DNA from: Deinococcus sonorensis KR-87
GTDB lineage: Bacteria > Deinococcota > Deinococci > Deinococcales > Deinococcaceae
Length of the DNA: 64,000 nucleotides
Reading direction: 5' to 3'
Assembly: GCF_040256395.1 (NCBI RefSeq)
Contig: NZ_CP158299.1
Coordinates: forward strand, 181,001 to 245,000
Part shown: positions 63,045-64,000 of the stretch, in pieces
Layout: every line of letters begins with the position of its first letter
How positions within the stretch are numbered: position 1 is the first letter of the stretch
The notes under the pieces: generated by a model
The model's input: only the letters and a program-made list of their open reading frames with translations
Told to the model about the DNA's origin: nothing
The model's database searches: none
Translations under genes and position numbers: made by a program

Positions 63045-64000
63045 ATGAAGCCTGCTGATCTGTACGCCCTGGTGCGTGACGCGGCTCTGGCGTTCAGCCA
63101 GGACAATGCCCCCCGGCTTTCGGCGGCGCTCGCCTATTACGCCTTCAGCGCGGTGGCTCCGCTGCTGTTTCTGGTCACGGTGATCGCCGGGTATTTCCTG
63201 GGGCAGGCGTCGGTGCAGCAGCAGCTGCTGGAGGGCATCGGCGGCAGCGTCAGCCCGCAGGTCGCGGAGTTCATCCGCACGCTGCTGCCCAAAGCTGCCC
63301 CCTCCAACGCCATCACTGTGGCGAGCATCATCGGCGCGGTGACGGTGTTCCTGACGGCCACCGGCCTGTTCGTGCAGCTTCAGGCGTCGCTCAACAGCCT
63401 GTGGGGCTCGGACCCGCCGCCGGTCCAGAACCTCTGGACGCTGATCCGCACCCGCCTGATCGCCTTCGCGCTGGTGGTGTTCTTTGGGGCCCTGATCATC
63501 GCGTTTCTGGCGGGCAACACCTACCTGTCGGCCATTGCCGAGGGTCTAGGCAACACCATCGGCCTGGGCGCCTTTTTTGTCCGGCTGGGGTCGCTGGTGA
63601 TCGGCAGCCTGTTCTTCACGCCGGTCTTTGCGGTGATCTACAAGTTCCTGCCGGCGGTCAAGCTGCAGTGGCGCGAGGTCTGGATCGGGGCAGCCATCAC
63701 CGCCACGCTGTTCACCATCGGGCAGACGCTGATCGGGCTGTATTTCGGCCGGACGGCGGCCAGCAGCGCCTACGGCGCGGCCGGCGCGCTGTTCCTGATG
63801 CTGCTGTGGATCTACTACAGCAGCATGCTGGTGTTCTTCGGGGCCGAGATTACCTGGGTGTATTCGCAGCGCTACGGCACCCAGGCGGGCGGCGCCGGCA
63901 ACCCCACCAAGAAGGCGGCGGTGGCGCAGCAGGGCGGCGAGATCGGCACCCACATCAGCGCCAGCGAGGCCGAGGCCATCCGCAAGACGCCGCCGGAGCG
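63045..64000 (+). CDS. YihY/BrkB family membrane protein (cut by window edge)
   Basis: 318 residues are visible and the frame is still open at the window end. It begins [42 protein letters not shown], the YihY/virulence factor BrkB signature. About six membrane helices follow, with [32 protein letters not shown] and [39 protein letters not shown] hydrophilic C-terminal tail has begun. The function of the family is unproven (transport or envelope integrity). Confidence 0.9.
   Translation, partial: MKPADLYALVRDAALAFSQDNAPRLSAALAYYAFSAVAPLLFLVTVIAGYFLGQASVQQQLLEGIGGSVSPQVAEFIRTLLPKAAPSNAITVASIIGAVTVFLTATGLFVQLQASLNSLWGSDPPPVQNLWTLIRTRLIAFALVVFFGALIIAFLAGNTYLSAIAEGLGNTIGLGAFFVRLGSLVIGSLFFTPVFAVIYKFLPAVKLQWREVWIGAAITATLFTIGQTLIGLYFGRTAASSAYGAAGALFLMLLWIYYSSMLVFFGAEITWVYSQRYGTQAGGAGNPTKKAAVAQQGGEIGTHISASEAEAIRKTPPE

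Overview
The window reads as chromosomal DNA of a Deinococcus species. The strongest markers are a ddrB gene (a Deinococcus-specific single-stranded DNA-binding and annealing protein) and, directly upstream, a 17-bp radiation/desiccation response motif (RDRM, the DdrO operator) lying over the -10 box. Other signs agree: high GC, many genes whose start codon lies only 5-10 nt after a TAnnnT -10 box (leaderless mRNAs), CsaB-type S-layer anchoring, and an all-housekeeping gene set with no mobile elements, tRNAs or CRISPR arrays. The species cannot be named from the sequence. Database identities are from recognition of motifs, not from searches.

Layout. 1-3924: truncated transglutaminase-like gene, dnaJ, a molybdopterin oxidoreductase. 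3926-8337: a tightly overlapping minus-strand operon (ACAD11/LvaC-type acyl-CoA dehydrogenase, SDR, APH-type kinase, histidine phosphatase, a protein of unknown function, molybdopterin oxidoreductase) that resembles the levulinate/4-hydroxyacyl-CoA pathway of Pseudomonas (lva) and human ACAD10/11. 8452-20006: DoxX, quinone oxidoreductase, then a plus-strand fatty-acid/acyl-CoA island (FadB-like, thiolase, second acyl-CoA dehydrogenase, SDR, thioesterase, MaoC hydratase, two alpha/beta hydrolases). 20092-25788: lipoprotein, galE, secreted proteins, metK with a structured leader, xseA. 25849-29145: an E3-binding-domain protein that looks like a catalytically dead E2, behind a perfect 20-bp palindrome, then a Leu/Phe/Val dehydrogenase homologue lacking the catalytic lysine, then udk. 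29198-33611: DUF5693 membrane protein, csaB, thioesterase, ddrB, lipoprotein. 33624-39160: glycosyltransferase, hisA, beta-propeller protein, rpmA/rplU, yjbQ, two half-size chromate transporters. 39168-43563: glycerol locus glpD, glpK and a SorC-family regulator, with matching tandem 14-bp operators spaced 21 bp. 43624-52048: lipoprotein hydrolase, dnaG, degenerate GGDEF-EAL protein, nnr, xseB, ndk. 52141-64000: two ABC permeases of the nucleoside/BMP type, RodZ-like protein with a PEGA domain, AI-2E family protein, VOC, aldo/keto reductase, chdC, HtrA-like protease, EVE protein, GNAT, thyX, and a truncated YihY/BrkB-family gene.

How the parts fit: the two acyl-CoA clusters plausibly form one route in which 4-hydroxyacyl-CoAs are isomerised by kinase plus dehydrogenase and then enter beta-oxidation. 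The glycerol genes form a small regulon. ddrB is the one gene here that carries the visible DNA-damage control element.
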